NCBI GenBank assembly: GCA_921293015.1
Contig: OV121081.1
Span: forward strand, 52,043,877-52,107,876
From: Phorcus lineatus
Taxonomy: Eukaryota > Mollusca > Gastropoda > Trochida > Trochidae
Direction: 5' to 3'
DNA length: 64,000 bases
Shown: one piece after another, positions 12,716 to 25,700 of the stretch
How positions within the stretch are numbered: position 1 is the first letter of the stretch
How the letters are laid out: the number at the start of each line of letters is the position of its first letter
The notes under the pieces: model-generated
Told to the model about the DNA's origin: nothing
Seen by the model: only the letters and a program-made list of their open reading frames with translations
Database searches by the model: none
Translations under genes and position numbers: made by a program

Positions 12716-15070
12716 CATTGGAAACTTATTTACAGCAACTATACCATATACATAGTGCCATGTATGTCATATAACGTGTTAACATTTGAATTGGACGCAG
12801 AGCTCTGACCGTTTCCGATAATGAAGGAAAACAGGGTATTATCAAAATTTAGGAAATTTAGAAAAAAAAGATGAACCTCTGGAAAGGCAATTTAAACTTA
12901 CTTCAGGGCACGTGGTATTTTGGCTCTTATCTAAGCAACAAACAAAATTCATGGAAAGACTCTGTATCTCTTTAATATCAGAAAGCATATCAAATTGTTT
13001 TATTTCTATAAAACTTAATTTTGTTTGTAAAATGTGTCAAAATTTCCTAGTGCCATGTCTTAAATGTTTGCATGCTCTCTCAAATTCAGAATTCTTGACT
13101 TGCCGTTGCATCAGTACATAATTTAAAAACAATTATTTAGATTACTTAGCGCCATAAACAAAGCTTGTCTTAAGTATCTCAAGTAAAATTAAACAAAGTA
13201 AAATAAATGTGCGCATGCATCTTTCATAAAGATTGTTACCCAACACGTGAGTATTCGATAAATGGCCTGGTTACGTGCTCAGGAATAAGAGCTGACAAAC
13301 GGCATCGTTCGTCTAGAAAACGTGTCTCTGACAATGACCATTGGTATTGTAATGGTATGTGTTCAAGCTTATTCTTACGTTCACCTTCGGCCGCTGACCT
13401 GTCGAGTCTCAAAGTTCAAACAGCACATGAAAGGCATTATCTTGTGACAGTGTAATCCTTCACCACCACAGTCCTATCTGTGTACACAACAACCTAGGGA
13501 CAGAATCCATTGGTCTAGTTTCAAGTTCAGTATACAGCACCAAGGACGTTGAAAAAGTTAAAATCATTTGAGTCTGAGACATCGGCTCTTGAAGAGAAGG
13601 TCTAGATATGAATATTACATTTCCGGAACTTTTCCTGTATGTAATAATAATAAATCATATTTAAAATTTTTGAAATGAAAAAGTTCTCACTAAATGAATA
13701 TAATTATCATAAATTAAACTACCTGCTAATATCTTTTAGTTTTGCAACATTAAAGCAACCAAAATTATATTTAATCATGTATTCTAGTAGAAGATTCGGT
13801 GCTGAGTTTTTGATTTTTGATATTTAAATCCAACTGCACTTTTGTGATGTAGGACATAAAGTAATCATCTTTTCTGTGTCAAGCCTGTGTTCAAAAAGTT
13901 CCTTGTACCCGAAGATTCCAGCCATCATATAATACATTTCCTTGTTGTACATTTTAGGAAAGTAATTAACGGTTCAATTAACAGAGCGCTTATTAGAAAC
14001 AGCATATGCATAAAAGCGGTAACTTACGTATATATAATTAGAGTTCACGGATACTTTGAAAGGTAACATTATTTTCTTAATTGGAGTAACTGTTGTGGGA
14101 ACGAAATTCAAGGTGACATTCCTATTTTCCCCCATAAACATTATTAGTACATAATTATAACACAACACAACTGAAACATGTTACTGAGGGTAACCTTTTG
14201 GTTGATTAAATTTTGACAACTCGATCACCCAAATAAGAGCGCATACCCGGTAAAAACATAACAATGAGAAGTGAATCCATTCATCGGCGTTACTAGGGAA
14301 AAAAGCCTTGCTGTGGCATCTTTGAGATGTCTTATCATAAATCATTTATAAATGTGTGATTATTCTATCCATACAGCGCATTTTGTCATGTTATTTACCG
14401 AAAAAGCACCTTCGCGGATCGATTGCCGACAGGGCTGACTCTTTAAATGTATGTATATACAACGAAAACAGGTGGATTTCAATTTTATTAGCAGAGCTAC
14501 ATACTGATAACACTCCCCCTTTTATCGGAACCACCTGCCTTTATCTACTGATACAAACAAACTCATATCAAAATTCTCTAGCGTGTGCCTGATGGTCTGG
14601 CTATCAACACAGAGAGATACGAATCTGGTTATATTCGGTTCTGAACGATCTATAAACTGAGATCTTGTACTATTTTCAAGATTCGAATGCTAATATCTGT
14701 ATGATACGCTAATAGATTATTATTTTAAATTGCTTAATGAATAGTTTGACATTATCAACTGGTTGATAAAGCACCACAAACAAAATCATTAAGGTAATAG
14801 GCATGTTTTTAGAATTACAAAAGATAATTGTAGTACCTGATAGTCACACGTGCATCTTTCTAGGCGAATAAAGAACTGAATGCATTCACAGGCGCAAGGC
14901 TTAAAAGTATAAACCGAAGTGTTGATATATGTCTTTACACACCTCGGTGTGATATGTTCCCATTCTTTTAACATTGGTTCATTCTCATATTAACCTCTTA
15001 TGACGTAATCATCGGTTGTTTCTCCATATCGCCCTAGGGCACTATCACATATCATTCAAATCGGTTATTA
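12716..15070. other. No supported gene
   Basis: AT-rich sequence with a few short open frames (for example 13207-13455) that lack splice context or recognisable motifs. Confidence 0.5.
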
Positions 15071-15074
15071 TGTC

Positions 15075-15600
15075 CTTTGTTTTTGATTGAGGGCTATATG
15101 CCATAACCACCAACTACGCAGGTGGGTGTTATAAGATGTTCAACCTACACAAACGATTAGACTTGTAAAATTTTGATAGTTTTACAAATCAAGTATATAA
15201 GACTTGACATTAGCGAAAGTGGGATTCGAACCCGGGACCTCTTTGCTGGCGAGTAACGCCTTTACCATTTGAGCTAACAAGGATCCCTGCCTGTAACTGT
15301 ACATTTTGTTGTGTCATGTCTGTACTGTTTTCCCCTGATATATATAAACAAATGTATATGTATATATACATGAAAATATATAGGTGTAAGGTTATGTCTA
15401 TTTCTAATCTTTAGAATAAAATATTTAGCTTAAAAATCTCAAGCAGCCAGATATTACTAATATCCTACTGGACTCGTTCGGTCAGGACAAATAAACACTC
15501 AAAGTAAAACGTTTGCAAATTGATTTTATAAAAACTATTTGGTTTGAAAACTTTGTAGGAATGTTCAGTGATGTGAAGATGATAGTATTTGGTAATTAAA
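15075..15600 (-). repeat. Dispersed repeat with tRNA-like core, copy 1
   Basis: On the minus strand, 15286-15212 contains an A-box-like TAGCTCAAATGG and a perfect B box GGTTCGAATCC, the internal RNA polymerase III promoter of tRNAs. The outer ends do not pair as an acceptor stem, so it is not a working tRNA gene. A second copy at 55100-55545 matches on both sides of the tRNA-like part, for example GTCAGGTCTGTA-type and GGACTCGTTYGGTCAGG segments. This suggests a tRNA-derived SINE or a larger element that carries such a core. Confidence 0.65.
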
Positions 15601-17715
15601 CAAAACACGATGAGTTTTAAAAGATAGACATGATAGTACTATATATAAGCAATTACTGCAATTTGATGACATTATATGTTATGCAAAAATGTAGTTTATA
15701 CTTATTGGCATCGTTTTATTTTACAAAATTGAAAATATTATGGTCAACCTATATATTAGACATATTCAGGCCATTTGCCAAAGCGGTAGCTGCAGTCATT
15801 TGCTGATTAGAGTAAACCACATAGGTGTGGTGTGGTGTATTATCGATGATTATATTTCGATACTTAATTACTAACGATATAAAACCTAAGTTTTTAAAGA
15901 AAAGAAATCACTATCCAAATAAGTTTACCACTGACAACATACAACACATCATTACACCAAATAAGTTGAGGTGTCTAGGGAAAAATATTTCAATCATATG
16001 TTCACATATACATGTACAGCTGTACATAATCAAACACTTGAAATACACAATATCTTATCATATGGGAGATAGTGGAGCTTTACTGCATCTGTTGAAGAAA
16101 TTCAAGTTTTTCTGTTAAAGTTAAAAACATGCGAACGTGATACCAACATACCAAAGAGCACAAATTTGAGGTCGTTTATACTAGTGTCGATTGCTGTCAG
16201 CAGTAATTCACTATGCGCTGAAGGATTTAGTGTGCACACATTCTCACAATTCGAGAAAAATGCAGCGAAGCGATCATCAAGCTTCAGAAAGTCTGTGAAC
16301 CGTTTCCAAAAATGTCACACTTGGAGAGAATTTCTTTGTCATCGCGCCTACTAGCTATCGCAACGTAATTTATTCTTTCAAGATGGCAATAAATTGTCTG
16401 TGGTCACAATTTGAAAAGAACAAATATGTTTTTATGTCAACCTCATTCGTTTCGAGGTCTGACTTATCTATAATTGATCTATTTCAAGTAGTATGTTGAC
16501 TGTCTTGACTTTTCAGTGTGACCCCTGACTTTACTTGAACTTTTGATACAGAGTTCATTCTTCACAATGACAAACAGCTAGAAATAAAACGAATATCAAA
16601 ATGCAGTGGGTAGTGCCTTGTCCATGGTTATTGATTTTACGCTGCGGCTACGAAACAGAATATTTTTAAGGACGATCTTTTCGGCATTGAAGTTGACCGG
16701 ATATTTTTCATATGAAGAGTTACCGGCGATCTTAGATTGTCCACTTGTCAGTATCAGAAATAAGCTCGTCATATTAAATATTAAATGCATTATGATAAGC
16801 CTTTGCAGTGAATGTTACTGATATTAATCAGTTATCAGAATAGAAAAGATTGCCAATGGTCGATATAAACAAATTACACAACCAATTCGATTAACCCTAG
16901 CTGGCCTTTTCATGCCCGAGTGTTTTACCAGCTGTGTCGCCGCACGGGTAAACAATCTACTTTACCATATAGACTCTATACTCTGATCTGTCCCAAGTTC
17001 CCCATCCCATTATTTTCTCACTAGCATCTCCTTAAACATGGTACTTACAGTATCTTAGTCTGAATTACCAACTATAGTTCTGAATTTTAAACTTTAAATT
17101 CACATAACAACATCCTATTTAATGGCAAGTCTAGATTTGGATTAAACATGAGAAAATCTAATTTCTCCAAGGCTCCTCCCCTTAATATAATGTACTGATA
17201 ATTAAAGATTTAAACTGAATCAGAGACTACGTTCATTTTATGATGTAGAAGAAAGACTTAGCCTACACATGTAGATCAAACTCAGAGACTGAAGAGAATC
17301 CGTATAGTAATGTACACTTCCACTCTTTCAATTTCATATAGCTAGGTCCATTAAAAGTCTTTGCCAGATACTTTAAATCATAAATATTATACTTTAAAAC
17401 AAGGTATCCGAACATTCGTCTTCCCCGCAAGAAGAATTCACTATCCTTTGTATGACGAAACTCCAAAATATTATATTCACACATTCTTAGTCTGTCATCC
17501 AGAGCTTACGAAAAATATCAATAATATATTCTTAAGTCTAGAAAATGTTGGCAAGTCTAGTTGCCTCAGTCATAAATTAAGTATTGTACAGGACTCCTTT
17601 TTCATATTATTTCATACCAAATATTGAACAATACATTTTTAGTGAAATCTTTTTTTCAGGGACTATATGTTAGTCTAACACATTTTCTACAGTTCATCAT
17701 CTAAATACTGTTAAA
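15601..17715. other. No supported gene
   Basis: AT-rich, with only overlapping short open frames on both strands (for example around 16600-16820). None has convincing splice sites or motifs. Confidence 0.5.
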
Positions 17716-17719
17716 CTTA

Positions 17720-18580
17720 TTCCCAGGTCCACGTTGTGGCAACAAATCGCTTGGTTCTTTATAATAGACTTTTTGTGACAACCTTATTTCCCGGTCCACG
17801 TTGAGGCAACAAATCGCTTGGTTCTTTATAATAGACTTTTTGTGACAACCTTATTTCTAGGTTTACGTCGAGACAACAAATCGCTTGGTTCTTTAATGTA
17901 GACTTTATGTGAAAACCTTATTTCCAGGTTTACGTTGAGGCAACAAATCGCTTGGTTCTTCATAATAGACTTTAGGTGACAACCTTATTTCCCGGTCCAC
18001 GTTGAGGCAACAAATCGCTTGGTTCTTTATAATAGACTTTAGGTGACAACCTTATTTCCCGGTCCACGTTGTGGCAACAAATCGTTTGGTTCTTTATAAT
18101 AGACTTTTTGTGACAACCTTATTTCCCGGTCCACGTTGAGGCAACAAATCGCTTGGTTCTTTATCATAGACTTTTTGTGACAACCTTATTTCCCGGTCCA
18201 CGTTGAGGCAACAAATCGTTTGGTTCTTTATCATAGACTTTAGGTGACAACCTTATTTCCCGGTCCACGTTGAGGCAACAAATCGCTTGGTTCTTTATAA
18301 TAGACTTTAGGTGACAACCTTATTTCCCGGTCCACGTTGAGGCAACAAATCGTTTGGTTCTTTATAATAGACTTTAGGTGACAACCTTATTTCCCGGTCC
18401 ACGTTGAGGCAACAAATCGCTTGGTTCTTTATAATAGACTTTAGGTGACAACCTTATTTCCCGGTCCACGTTGAGGCAACAAATCGCTTGGTTCTTTAAT
18501 ATAGACTTTAGGTGATAACGGTATTTCCCGGTCCACGTTGAGGCATCAAATCGCTTTTTTCTTTAATATAGACTTCATGC
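17720..18580 (+). repeat. 67-bp minisatellite, about 13 units
   Basis: Tandem units of 67 bp begin CCGGTCCACGTTGAGGCAAC and contain ATCGCTTGGTTCTTTATAAT and ACTTTAGGTGACAACCTTAT. Central units are almost identical. The first four or so units and the last one diverge more, typical of an array homogenised from its centre. There is no spacer variation, so it is not CRISPR-like. Confidence 0.95.
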
Positions 18581-18599
18581 AAGTTAAACACCACTACTC

Positions 18600-19031
18600 G
18601 GTACAGATATCCGTATCTAGGAGCCTGTCAATGAATAAACATGTTGTAGACACATGATACACTTGCCTTCAAGGTTATCGCCGTATCACAGCGTTACTGT
18701 TCTCAATTCTGAACCCGCTCTTCCCCAAAACATCTAGACTCAAGTTTAGTCTTTGACATATTTCTACAAATGATGAAACGTTTGAAATACCTTGGTGTAA
18801 TATGCACAAGTAAATTTACCTCCGCTGAACGAGGACTCCGCCAGTGATAGAAATGGTAGATTGTGAATGAGCAGCTTAGATTTTCTTATTTATACTCGTT
18901 TGCCCTTGTTCATGTACTTACGACTATTTTAATGCTGAGAGACTTTCGAAAATCTGGGACTACAAAATAAGAAAGTTTAGTCTGTTTTCATATTTTCGAA
19001 CTTCGTTCGGCCGTTCACCGCTTATCGTATG

Positions 19032-19074
<43 letters not shown>

Positions 19075-20100
19075 CAGATAACGACCAACGGACAATCACG
19101 TGATCGGGAGCATAAAAAACTTACAGGAGTTCTCGTCTTCAATAAAATTCCCTTTGTGTGACTGGCCGTCAAGTGTCAATTTCTAACATAAAATTAAAAG
19201 CTCAGACAAAATAACGGAAAATGCGATTTGCGTTCAAACGTTGTTCGACCACCTTTATTCGTTTTGGGAATGGCTGTTTTAGAGAACTGATAACATCATG
19301 TTTTGTGTTATGTATTAGAAATTAATGTTAAAATGAATAGCACTTAATCAACGGGGATAATGTAGACTTAACGGGTTCACATCTAGTATTTGTTTTCGAG
19401 AAAAGTCAGAGGTAGGTCAGATATAGATAAGACACACTTCAAATTGGCTCACGCCGTCCCAAGGTAAGTCACCTCCTTTCATTGTAGAACAAGTTATTAT
19501 CATTGCAATTGTATGTGTCTCAGTCAATATGGCTGATTATTTAAATACCTGCTATCACACTAAATACACATTCAAATAATAATATTATGACTGACACGGG
19601 TTACACATGATTTAGAAACAAACGATGTTTTTCTTAAAGAAACGACCTGAAAGCAATTACACTAGATAATGCAATTTTGCCATTTGTACATGATTTAAAA
19701 CACGGTTAGTTGATCAACAGTCGTATCAAGTGAAATTCTCTAATCTTTTTTTAATTTGTTATCTTATTTAGCCTTTGCAGATATATCAGTCCATGTGCAA
19801 TGCATGAAGCTCACAGCTCCATTATCAAAGGCAATTGGCACATCAATATTTCGTTTATATACATAATGCACAGATAATGCATATCTCTCGATATAAGTGT
19901 ACCGCACTCGGGTAGTCTCTCTTGGTAAAATATCCGAATTCACCGCTGTGGTTAAAACAAAAGCAATGCTATCACTGTGAATAACAAATAGGTGAAGTTA
20001 AAGATGTAGTTATACCGTATACAGATTTTTTCCCATTGTTCCCAGTTGATATTTAAAGGTACAACAGCTGAACACATTCCTAGTCATGCCGTTGTCAACA
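18600..20100. other. No supported gene; contains an (AT)n microsatellite
   Basis: Intergenic sequence upstream of the amine-oxidase array. Only the simple repeat at 19035-19073 stands out. Confidence 0.5.
19035..19073 (+). repeat. (AT)n microsatellite, about 19 units
   Basis: A perfect AT dinucleotide run. Confidence 0.95.
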
Positions 20101-20107
20101 ATAAATA

Positions 20108-20690
20108 TTTTTAGCTCATCTGGTAGATATGGCATGGTATGGCGTCCGGCGTCCGTCTGTAAGCTTTTATCATTTTCATATTCTTCTCCAGAGCCACTGT
20201 CTCAGAAAATCTGAAATCTGACTCCTTAACTAAAGAGACTTCTAATTTGAAGATTTGATGACCTTGTGACCCCTTATAAGGGCCACAGGTGCCACGCCCT
20301 TTCACCACTTCTCAAGAAGCAAGAGGCCCATTTAGGGATTCTGATTGATAGTTTTGGGGACCCTGTGAACCCTGATAAGGGCCACACGAGCCACGCCTTA
20401 CGACCCTTTTTTCTTCTTCTTTCTATGAAGCAAGAGACCTAGAAAGCTGAAATTTTGTGTTCAAACTTCGAAGCTTCTAATTTATAATTTTGGGGATCCT
20501 GTGACCCCTAATAAAGGACCACTGAAACCACGCCCCAAAAACAATATTTTAATCAAGAAGAAGCATATAAAGCTAAAACCTTGTGTATAGACTCCTTAGC
20601 TCTAATTACTCTAAGTACTCTAATTAATAGATTTGGTGACTCTATGAACCCTGATAAGTACCAAAGGAGCCACGCCCTAAAACCTCTTTT
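20108..20690 (+). repeat. Degenerate tandem/dispersed repeat (GGGCCACAGGAGCCACGCCC type)
   Basis: The stretch starts with TTTTAGCTCATCTGGTAGAT followed by a GGCGTCCGGCGTCCGTCTGT segment. It then contains four imperfect modules of roughly 125 bp, each with a CTGTGAACCCTGATAAGGGC-like piece and a GCCACGCCC piece (about 20265, 20365, 20495 and 20645). Repeats that begin TTTAGCTCA are common in molluscan genomes, to my general knowledge. Confidence 0.6.
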
Positions 20691-21170
20691 CATTTGGATT
20701 TAATTTATTTGAATTTATATAATACTAAATTTAGGTTCGTATCAAAGCAAAACAATATGTGATGACAATTACCGAGTGTCTCTTACAGATGTGATATTGG
20801 CTGGTTCGGTAGATAACAACTACATTTGATATTGATGTGTGGTATTGTTACTACTATAACTGCCTTGTTCGCGGCATGCATCCTTCTTTTAAAATTGAAC
20901 ACAACCCGGGAAATCCTGTGTTACTGAACGCAGGGCAGATGACACATTCAATTTTGCTAAGACGCTAATGTATCAAACATTCATGTAAAATATACTACTT
21001 GAAGTTGGCTATTTTGTATGAATAGTAATTTTGTTGTCGCCGTTATGGCCAAAGCATGGCCTCGGTTTAAGTCTTCACAGATGTACTCCTGCATTAGCTA
21101 TGCGCTGAATCATTTGCCTGTGCATGACGATATACAGTAGCTAGGACGAGAATTAGACTACTAGATTTAA

Positions 21171-22015
21171 AGGGGCATTGGCACTTTTCTTTAAATGAAT
21201 AAAGTGACCTCACGAAAAAATAAATGTCTCCATTTGCAAGACAATGTCTTTTAATCAAAAGAAGCAGTTTTAAAACGAACGTCTTATGATCGGTTAAGCT
21301 ATACGAATGCATTTCCCTCAATGGTGTTCACAATGAAATAGCCGCCAGTGTTTTTGCTTGATACGACTAAGGATGATGGGGTTCAGTAATGAGAATTTTT
21401 GATCCTCAGAAGGTTGGGGAAAATTTAAAGGCACTATTGAACACTTTTTCGGTTCAAATTGGCTATTTAAGGCACATGAGGACGTGCACACACTTTAACC
21501 ATTTTTTACAATTGAAATGCAATCAACAATGAAAACGTTAAGACGGCCGCCGTCGGCTTGGCGATTTATAAAATCTATGGTCAGCGGGGAAATTTTGGAC
21601 AGTTGAAAACGGCTGAACAAGTAATGCGTGCACCTTTGAATTTACATAAATACTGAAATGAAAATGAATAATGATTCATTGTCTATTAAAGCAATATTTT
21701 TAATCATCAAATTGTTGAATAACATAGTATTCGCTTTTCTAGTTGTAAGCAAAATTTATATATATCTGATATCGTAGTTCATGCGGATTTAATGCAACGA
21801 TGCATAAGATACTTCCGGTTTCTTAAAAATAATCTTTTATAACCTGTATACGTACTTATTTGCTAAACATCTTACGAGGTAGGTTACCTTAGCCCAGATT
21901 CTTAGTAATAGCGAGAGATAGGCATTATCTGTGCATTCATCGTGTTTACAAAATATTGGTGTGCGCTAGTGCCTTTAAATAAGTGAATATTTAAAAAAAA
22001 CTTGCTACTGCCCCT
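21171..22015. mobile_element. TTAA-flanked MITE with a second element nested in it
   Basis: The outer ends AGGGGCA and TGCCCCT are inverted and flanked by TTAA (21167-21170, 22016-22019). Without the insert the element would be about 290 bp, close to the 320 bp of its relative at 27221-27540. The two share GACCTCACGAAAAAATAAAT-like and TGCAAGACA-like segments. No coding capacity is seen. Confidence 0.65.
21429..21974. mobile_element. Inner TTAA-flanked element, 546 bp
   Basis: The ends AGGCACTA and TAGTGCCT are inverted and flanked by TTAA (21425-21428, 21975-21978). It lies wholly inside the 21171-22015 element, so it inserted later. The interior is non-coding and AT-rich. Confidence 0.6.
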
Positions 22016-22728
22016 TTAAACAGTAACGGAGAATCGCTTCTGAATAAAAAATGCCTTTACAGGGAACAATTACATAATGTGGCGCCTTTCATACAGACTT
22101 ACATACAGTCCTTAGAAGAAGAAAAAAGATAAAATTAGAAATCACTAGAATCAAAACTATGGCAATGACTAATCTGCTTATTCAAGGGATTAAACGTAAT
22201 CATATACCTCACAATACATTTTATATTTGAATCATCCACTTAGAATCCTGTGTTTCTATTGCCGGAGTAAAATGGTTGCAATGTCATTTACTTTCGAAGC
22301 AACAGTTGTCATCCTCCGATTTATTCTCTCCCAACAAGCTTATATCTTCCCTTGTAGACCTCTTTTACAAATGGAGCACTTTGTGACCTGGAAATACAGA
22401 ACAATGAGCATAAGCAATGAGATAGTAAATTTGAGAAACCACCCCCACAACACAATTTACATACTATGACATATATGACTGATATATAAAATCATACATC
22501 TTAAGGTTTGATTTCTTGCAAGACAAGTCAGTCAGATATGCGAATGGATAAGAATAAAAACGGTATGAATGGTTCAAATTTAACTACTAGTGGATTTTCA
22601 GAAGTGAAACATGGTCCATCTGTTACAGAGGTGACATGGGAACAAAAGGCGCGAGTAGCATATGTGGGGAGAGAAAGCATCCAAATATCATCGCTTTAAC
22701 AATGTATTTTGTTTTCAGATCTTGCACT

Positions 22729-25700
22729 ATGACTGAACAACAAGAGAAGTATCGTCGAAGTATCGGTAGATGGCGCTGCGCCACTATAACCTTGACCTTA
22801 ATCAGTGCTGGTCTTATCATAGCGCTGATCGCTGTTGTTGCTCTAAAGGACAGAAGATTTGAACGACAAGCCGCACCGGATTGTGGAGAGGAATTTACTG
22901 AGCCAGACATCGACACGTCGGAGTCCCCAGAACCTGGACTGTTTGATGACTTGACGGTGAAGGAGTTGAAGGCAATCCAAACCTTCATGTACAGCACGGA
23001 AATGAACAGGAGGTTCAACTTGGCTACACCAGAAGAGGCCACTGTGAACAGGAGTTACATCTATCTGTCCGACCTTCACCCGCCTCTGAAGTCAGAAGCT
23101 TTAGCTTACATGAGTGGAAAGAGCAAAAAACCGGAAAGACAGGCTCGACTTGTGCTGTTCCGTGGAGATAGCAATCCTCCTGTGTCAGAAGAGTACATTG
23201 TCGGGCCGCTGCCTCACCCCAATAGATGCGATCTGTTTACAGTACCTGGGCGCAGGAATCCGGTTCCCTATTCATTTAGACCAATTGGGGGCGTCGAATT
23301 TGGCTCCTATTATGAAACTATGTTTCCAAAAGTTGACTCAAAAATTGGATTCATTCTGAAGGAAAGTTATGGTGCTACGTTCACAGATTGTGGAGAACAT
23401 TGCTTGATGTTTTATCCGACCCCTGTAGGTTCCGGGGTTATCAAGGAAAAGGTGAGGAAGATGTGGCTAACTGTGTGTCATAACGTAGAGTACTACGGGC
23501 TGAATCCTACAGATCTGACTCTATTGGCTAACATTGACTCTACTGATCCATCCAAATACTTTATAGAAAGGGTTCATTATTCAGACAAGGAATATCAGAC
23601 CCTTGATGATCTGGCGGCAAAGTATCGATCTGGTTCAATTCCTAAAAGTAAAATGCCGTTCCCAACAAATGTTGAAGATCTGAAGTCATCACTGTATCGG
23701 CGTGGTGACCCAGTTCCAAAGGATTCCAAGCGAGCCCCAAGAATGTACGAACCGGATGGGAAGCGTTACAGCGTCCACCACCGACATGTCGAGTACATGC
23801 AGTGGCAGTTCAACTTCAGAATGTCAACACTTAGTGGACCACAGTTATACGATATTAAGTTTAACAACGAGCGTATAGCATACGAGGTTGGTTTACAGGA
23901 AATAGCTGTGTTCTATGCCTCCAACAACTCGGCAACTCGCAGTGCTGACTTCATCGACAGTGGAGCTCTGATTGGTACTCACTCTCAGTCTCTGGTGCCG
24001 GGGGCAGATTGTCCAGAAACAAGCACCTTCTTCAACCACTCCTATCTTGGTGAAACATCTAAAGATCCAGTTCTGCTGCAATCAGCCTTTTGTCTTTTTG
24101 AACTCAACCCGGGTCATCCTCTTCGCCGCCATCTTTCATTCAGTCAAGGAGAAGGAGGATTTTATTCTGGAATGGAGGACAATTCCTTGGTTCTTCGATC
24201 CATCATGACTATAATTAATTATGACTACATTATGGACTTCATCTTTCATCAGAGTGGGGCTATGGAAGTTCGGGTGATGTCCACTGGGTATATATTTGCC
24301 TCTCACTACACTCCAAAGGAGGACCCTTACGGCTGGCAACTGAAGAAACTCACGATTGGCTCGCTACATCATCATCTTTTCCTCTTCAAAGCTGATGTCG
24401 ACATCCATGGAGAGAATAACAGATACGAAACACTAGACATATCACGTGACACGAGTCCGAACTCACAAACACCGGACAAAAAGGACGATGTATACTACCA
24501 AATTAAGTTTGAAAGGAATTTAAAGCGAACCGAAATGGATGCTGCCTACCAGTTCAACTTTGATACACCAAAGTACCACATCATCCACAACAACGAACGT
24601 CCGACTAAATACAACGCCCCAAAGGCTTTCAGGTAACGATAAGTGCAGTCATAATGACCCTTTTACTGAGTATCCTTCTTTCTCTCTGTCTCTCTCTGTC
24701 TCTGTCTGTCTCTCTCTCTCTCAACAGAGGTCTTCATCGGAGTCATCAACTGAATTCTTCACATAATGAAACCGGTGTTAAATGATAAATGATTGATATC
24801 TTCTATATGAATGTTTTCCTAAAGGTTTGTTTGGTCTATTTTTTTTAAATAAATGGGTCTTAAGTTAGAAATCACCTTCCAATTTTTGTGACACTTTTGG
24901 TCTTCATCCCTAATATAATGATTCTTGCCATCCTTCTGAAATCTCCAGACTCCATCTGGACGGAATGACCAAGATGTTGGTTCCGGTTGACCACGGGAAC
25001 GCCCCTGACATAGCCTGGGCACGGAACCAGCTGACCGTGACGGAGTACAAGCCCGAGGAGCGAGACGCTAGCTCTCTGTACGGACTCTTCGACTCTCTCA
25101 CTCCAACCGTCAACTTCACCTCCTTCTATGCAGACAACGACAACATTGTGGATAAGGCAAGAACATATGCTTGGGTTTAATTTGAGGATAACGGTTTCGT
25201 TTTAATTTTTAATTTTCAATAGCGATGACAAAAAAGTTGACAAGACAAAATACCTGCATTTCAAATATAATATATCACTTTTTCTCTTGGTTCCGATATG
25301 ATCGCAGCTTTTTGTCAGTATCTTCAGCAACATGGTATCAAACGCGTTAATGAAGCTAATTGTCAACATTTTTAGCAACATGGCACCAAACACGTCTATA
25401 TAGCTAATTGTCCAAATCTTCAGGAAAAGGGTACCAAACGCATTAAAATAGCTTTATATTCATTAGCCTTTGATCCAATTAGCTTTTCGACTGTGAAACC
25501 ATTCGGTTCCTCCATTCCGTTTCTTACATGATTTCTGAAATTGTTAACATGGAAAAGTATTTTGCATGTTCCTACCTCTCGGTTGTTTTCTGTTAGAGAT
25601 TTCGAAGCGGTTAATCAGGATATACGGATGTGGTGCTTCTGAATAATCTTGCAGAACAGGATATAACAGGATATCAACGCGTTTGGTACAATGTTTTCTT

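Noticed and set aside
13207-13455. 82-codon open frame
   Set aside because: No recognisable motif, no splice or promoter context, and composition like the surrounding intergenic DNA.
15212-15286. Functional tRNA gene
   Set aside because: A and B boxes are good, but the 5' and 3' ends do not form an acceptor stem, and the sequence is part of a longer dispersed repeat.
17720-18580. CRISPR-like array
   Set aside because: Units are contiguous and nearly identical over all 67 bp with no unique spacers, in a eukaryotic genome.
22636-22728. Upstream start for CAO1 (31 extra residues)
   Set aside because: A splice acceptor at 22718 interrupts this part, it has no counterpart in CAO2, and it lacks a sensible N-terminus.
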